From Victivallales bacterium (lineage in GTDB: Bacteria; Verrucomicrobiota; Lentisphaeria; Oligosphaerales; Oligosphaeraceae): DNA of 34,435 bases. The position numbers and the translations under genes were made by a program. The DNA lies in contig JAFZIJ010000075.1 of NCBI GenBank assembly GCA_017554445.1, forward strand, positions 1-34,435, given 5' to 3'. Positions 32,014-34,435 of the stretch are shown here, piece by piece (the first letter of the stretch is position 1; every line of letters begins with the position of its first letter). The notes beneath the pieces were generated by a model. It did not search any database, had not been told where the DNA came from, and was given only the letters and a program-made list of their open reading frames with translations.

Positions 32014-34428
32014 ATGCAGAGCAAACAGTTGATTTGGCGCGACAGGCCGGGCGAGTTCTTTACGGACGCCTTGCCGCTTGGCAATGGGCGACTTGGAGCG
32101 ATGGTTTATGGCGGCGTCGAAGATGAACTGCTGGAATTGAACATCGATACGTTGTGGTCTGGCGTGCCGCGTGTGTTCACGGTACCGCAGGCCCGCTCCG
32201 CGTTGCCCGCCATCCGCAAGGCATTATTGGTGGAGCATGATTGGGCGAAGGCCAGTCAACTGTGCAAAAAACTGCAAGGCCCGCATACGGAGAAGTATCA
32301 GCCATTAGGCAACTTGCGACTGCATTTTCTAAACAAGGAAACATTTGGCGAATATCGCCATGAACTGTCGTTGAACGATGCGCAGGTGACGACTTCCTAT
32401 CGGCAGGGCGTGAACATCGTTCGCCGTGAGACGTTCATCAGTTATCCAGATCAAATTCTGGTCATGAAAAACATGTCCAGTCTGCCGGGCATGCTTGATT
32501 TCGATATCTCGTTGGACAGTTTATTGCCAGGCGAGTCGAAAGCGGAAAGAGGCGACGTGGTTTTCAACGGCCATGCGCCAAGCCATGCGACGCATGAAAA
32601 CACGTTGGAATGGGACGCGGAGAACTCCATGCGTTTCACGATTCGCACAACGGTGAAGACAGTCGATGGTAGCATTGAGGCGGTTGATAGTAAGCTACGT
32701 ATTCGGCAGGCGACGACTGTTATTCTATTGTTGTCCGCCGCGACGAGTTTCAATGGTTTTGCCAAGCATCCCGTGACAGCTGGAAAGGACTGCGCGAAAA
32801 TCGCGGCTCGAATTTTAAAGGCGGTGAAATCGGAGAGTTACGATGATTTGCTGAGCCGTCATCGTTCCGACTATTTGGCTCTGTATTCGCAATGCCATTT
32901 GGATTTGGGCAGATCGCCTCAAGAGTCCAAGCCATTGGAACAGAGGCTGAAAGAGTTTAATGGCGAGAACGATCTTCCATTGGCGGCGTTGTTGTTCAAC
33001 TATGGTCGCTATCTGTTGATCAGCTGTTCGCGGCCGGGGACACAACCGGCCAATCTTCAGGGGATTTGGAACAACATGACATTGCCGCCGTGGTCGGCCA
33101 ACTATACCATTAATATAAATACGGAAATGAACTATTGGCCGGTCGGCCCTGCGAATTTGCTGGATTGCGACGAGCCGTTGATCCAGATGATTGGCGACCT
33201 GCGGAAAACCGGTTCGTTGGTAGCCAGTGTGAACTACGGTTGCCGCGGCTGGGTGGCGCACCACAACACGGATTTGTGGCGACTGGCATGTCCCGTGGGC
33301 GACTATGGCAAAGGCGAACCTGTTTGGGCCAATTGGCCGATGGGAGGCGTGTGGCTGTGCATGAATTTGTGGGAGCATTACGCTTTCAGCGGTGACGTTG
33401 ATTTTCTACGGCGGAAGGCGTGGCCGGCCATGAAAGGGGCGGCGCAGTTCATTTTGGATTGGCTGGTCGAAGAGAAACGCAAAGGCGGAACTTATTTGGT
33501 GACAGCGCCTTCCACAAGTCCAGAGAATACGTTTATCACGCCGGAAGGCGTTCGTAGCGCAGTGTCGGCCGCTTCGACGATGGATTTGGCGTTGATCCAT
33601 GAATTGTTCGCGAATTGCCGTGAAGCGGCGTCCATTCTGAAACTTGAAAATGAAGCGACCATCAAGGCCATCGATGCGGCGGAATCGCGGCTGTTGCCGT
33701 TCCAGATTGGAAAGTACGGCCAATTGCAGGAATGGTCGTGGGATTGGGATCGGCCGGAAGACCATCACCGCCATGTTTCGCATCTTGTGTCCGTCTATCC
33801 GGGCCGTTTGATGACACAAGAGGAGACGCCAGAACTCATGAAAGCGGCGCGACGGAGCCTTGAATTGCGCGGCGATGAAGCGACTGGTTGGTCGCTGGCA
33901 TGGAAAGTTTGCCTGTGTGCGCGTTTTGGCGAAGGCAACCATGCCTGGAGTTTGATTTCCATGCTGTTGCGGCTTGTGGAAGGCGGTTTGAGGTATTCAA
34001 TGACGGGCGGCGGTGTCTATGCGAATATGTTTGACGCATGCCCGCCATTCCAGATAGACGGCAATTTCGGCGTGACGGCCGGAATCGCGGAAATGTTGGT
34101 GCAGAGCCACTTGCGGGTGAAAAATGCGAAAGGCGAGTCACGCTATGTTATGAAACTGCTGCCTGCGTTGCCATCGGCATGGCGTCGTGGTCGTGCAACG
34201 GGGCTAGGCGTTCGCGGCGGCGCGAAAATCGATTTGTCATGGGAAGATGGACTTCTGAAGAAAGCGATTGTTCGTGATGCTCCAACTGGAGAATTCATGA
34301 TCAGCACGGATACACCGCTAGTCGTTCGTCATGGTGATGAAATTGTGAAAAGCCGCTATGAAAATGGCGTCTTTTCGTTCAAGGCGGTTAACGATCGAGA
34401 ATACATTATTACAATGATTAATGATTAA
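32014..34428 (+). CDS. GH95-type alpha-L-fucosidase/galactosidase
   Basis: 804 residues in the GH95 arrangement: an N-terminal beta-sandwich starting LIWRDRPGEFFTDALPLGNGRLGAMVYGG, an (alpha/alpha)6 barrel and a C-terminal beta domain. Catalytic positions known from bifidobacterial AfcA are present: N367 and N369 in the NxNTEMNYWP motif, E573 (LQEWSWDWD, proton donor) and D682 (QIDGNFG). The family releases alpha-1,2-linked L-fucose, or L-galactose, by inversion. There is no signal peptide, so it probably acts inside the cell on imported oligosaccharides. A GGAGGG lies 8 bases before the ATG and 24 bases separate it from etfB. The stop TAA (34426-34428) and the last residues (MIND) lie in a heptamer array. 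Confidence 0.92.
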   Translation: MQSKQLIWRDRPGEFFTDALPLGNGRLGAMVYGGVEDELLELNIDTLWSGVPRVFTVPQARSALPAIRKALLVEHDWAKASQLCKKLQGPHTEKYQPLGNLRLHFLNKETFGEYRHELSLNDAQVTTSYRQGVNIVRRETFISYPDQILVMKNMSSLPGMLDFDISLDSLLPGESKAERGDVVFNGHAPSHATHENTLEWDAENSMRFTIRTTVKTVDGSIEAVDSKLRIRQATTVILLLSAATSFNGFAKHPVTAGKDCAKIAARILKAVKSESYDDLLSRHRSDYLALYSQCHLDLGRSPQESKPLEQRLKEFNGENDLPLAALLFNYGRYLLISCSRPGTQPANLQGIWNNMTLPPWSANYTININTEMNYWPVGPANLLDCDEPLIQMIGDLRKTGSLVASVNYGCRGWVAHHNTDLWRLACPVGDYGKGEPVWANWPMGGVWLCMNLWEHYAFSGDVDFLRRKAWPAMKGAAQFILDWLVEEKRKGGTYLVTAPSTSPENTFITPEGVRSAVSAASTMDLALIHELFANCREAASILKLENEATIKAIDAAESRLLPFQIGKYGQLQEWSWDWDRPEDHHRHVSHLVSVYPGRLMTQEETPELMKAARRSLELRGDEATGWSLAWKVCLCARFGEGNHAWSLISMLLRLVEGGLRYSMTGGGVYANMFDACPPFQIDGNFGVTAGIAEMLVQSHLRVKNAKGESRYVMKLLPALPSAWRRGRATGLGVRGGAKIDLSWEDGLLKKAIVRDAPTGEFMISTDTPLVVRHGDEIVKSRYENGVFSFKAVNDREYIITMIND

Positions 34429-34435
34429 TGATTAA
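34413..34435 (+). repeat. Heptamer array overlapping the GH95 stop (AATGATT type)
   Basis: Three in-phase units AATGATT (34413-34433) plus AA at the window edge. The gene's stop TAA is at the junction of units 2 and 3. The array may continue beyond the window. Confidence 0.8.

Overview
The window looks like chromosomal DNA of a Gram-negative, glycan-degrading bacterium. My best guess is the PVC group (Lentisphaerota, Kiritimatiellota or Verrucomicrobiota) from a gut or rumen setting. This is inferred from the mix of secreted glycoside-hydrolase-like proteins (a GH113-like enzyme, a 1462-residue exported protein, a GH95-type fucosidase), lipoproteins, an MsbA-like exporter and rod-shape genes. 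No rRNA or marker phylogeny is available here, so the phylum is uncertain.

Layout: 1-2807 holds the 3' part of a type I restriction subunit gene (hsdR) and a small unknown gene. 3143-5690 holds a PHP phosphoesterase (minus), a calcineurin-like phosphoesterase and a chagasin-type (I42) lipoprotein. 5818-5997 holds two identical tRNA-Tyr genes (minus) with their own terminator. 6202-7659 is an AraA-like sugar isomerase that converges, across a bidirectional terminator, on a minus-strand cluster (7951-14104): stand-alone AICAR formyltransferase, MsbA-type ABC exporter, DegT-type sugar aminotransferase, TraB/GumN-like protein and a sugar-phosphate-isomerase-like TIM barrel. From 14416 onward every gene is on the plus strand: GH113-like hydrolase, giant secreted protein, mfd, an MreD-like protein, PBP2 (mrdA), a Panacea-domain antitoxin with an unknown partner, a polysaccharide deacetylase, murF, an oppD-type ATPase, a lipoprotein aldose 1-epimerase, a lone etfB, and a GH95-type fucosidase that ends 7 bases before the window edge.

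Functional themes are cell-envelope synthesis (mrdA, MreD-like, murF, exporter, sugar aminotransferase), glycan and sugar use (GH113-like, giant protein, GH95, epimerase, isomerase, deacetylase) and defence or stress (hsdR, Panacea module).

The most unusual signal lies between the genes. At least ten intergenic stretches are arrays of in-phase 7-base words (GCYNTAA, AATTGTT/AATGATT and TTAGTGG types), and three are 9-base arrays. Nearly every heptamer carries a stop codon, so three units put stops in all three frames. Five genes take their own stop codon from the first units of such an array, and one gene takes its start codon from the last unit. Several other genes end in a small hairpin at the stop codon, followed by a heptamer array. 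Two nearly identical inverted 9-mer elements sit just upstream of the phosphoesterase and etfB genes.
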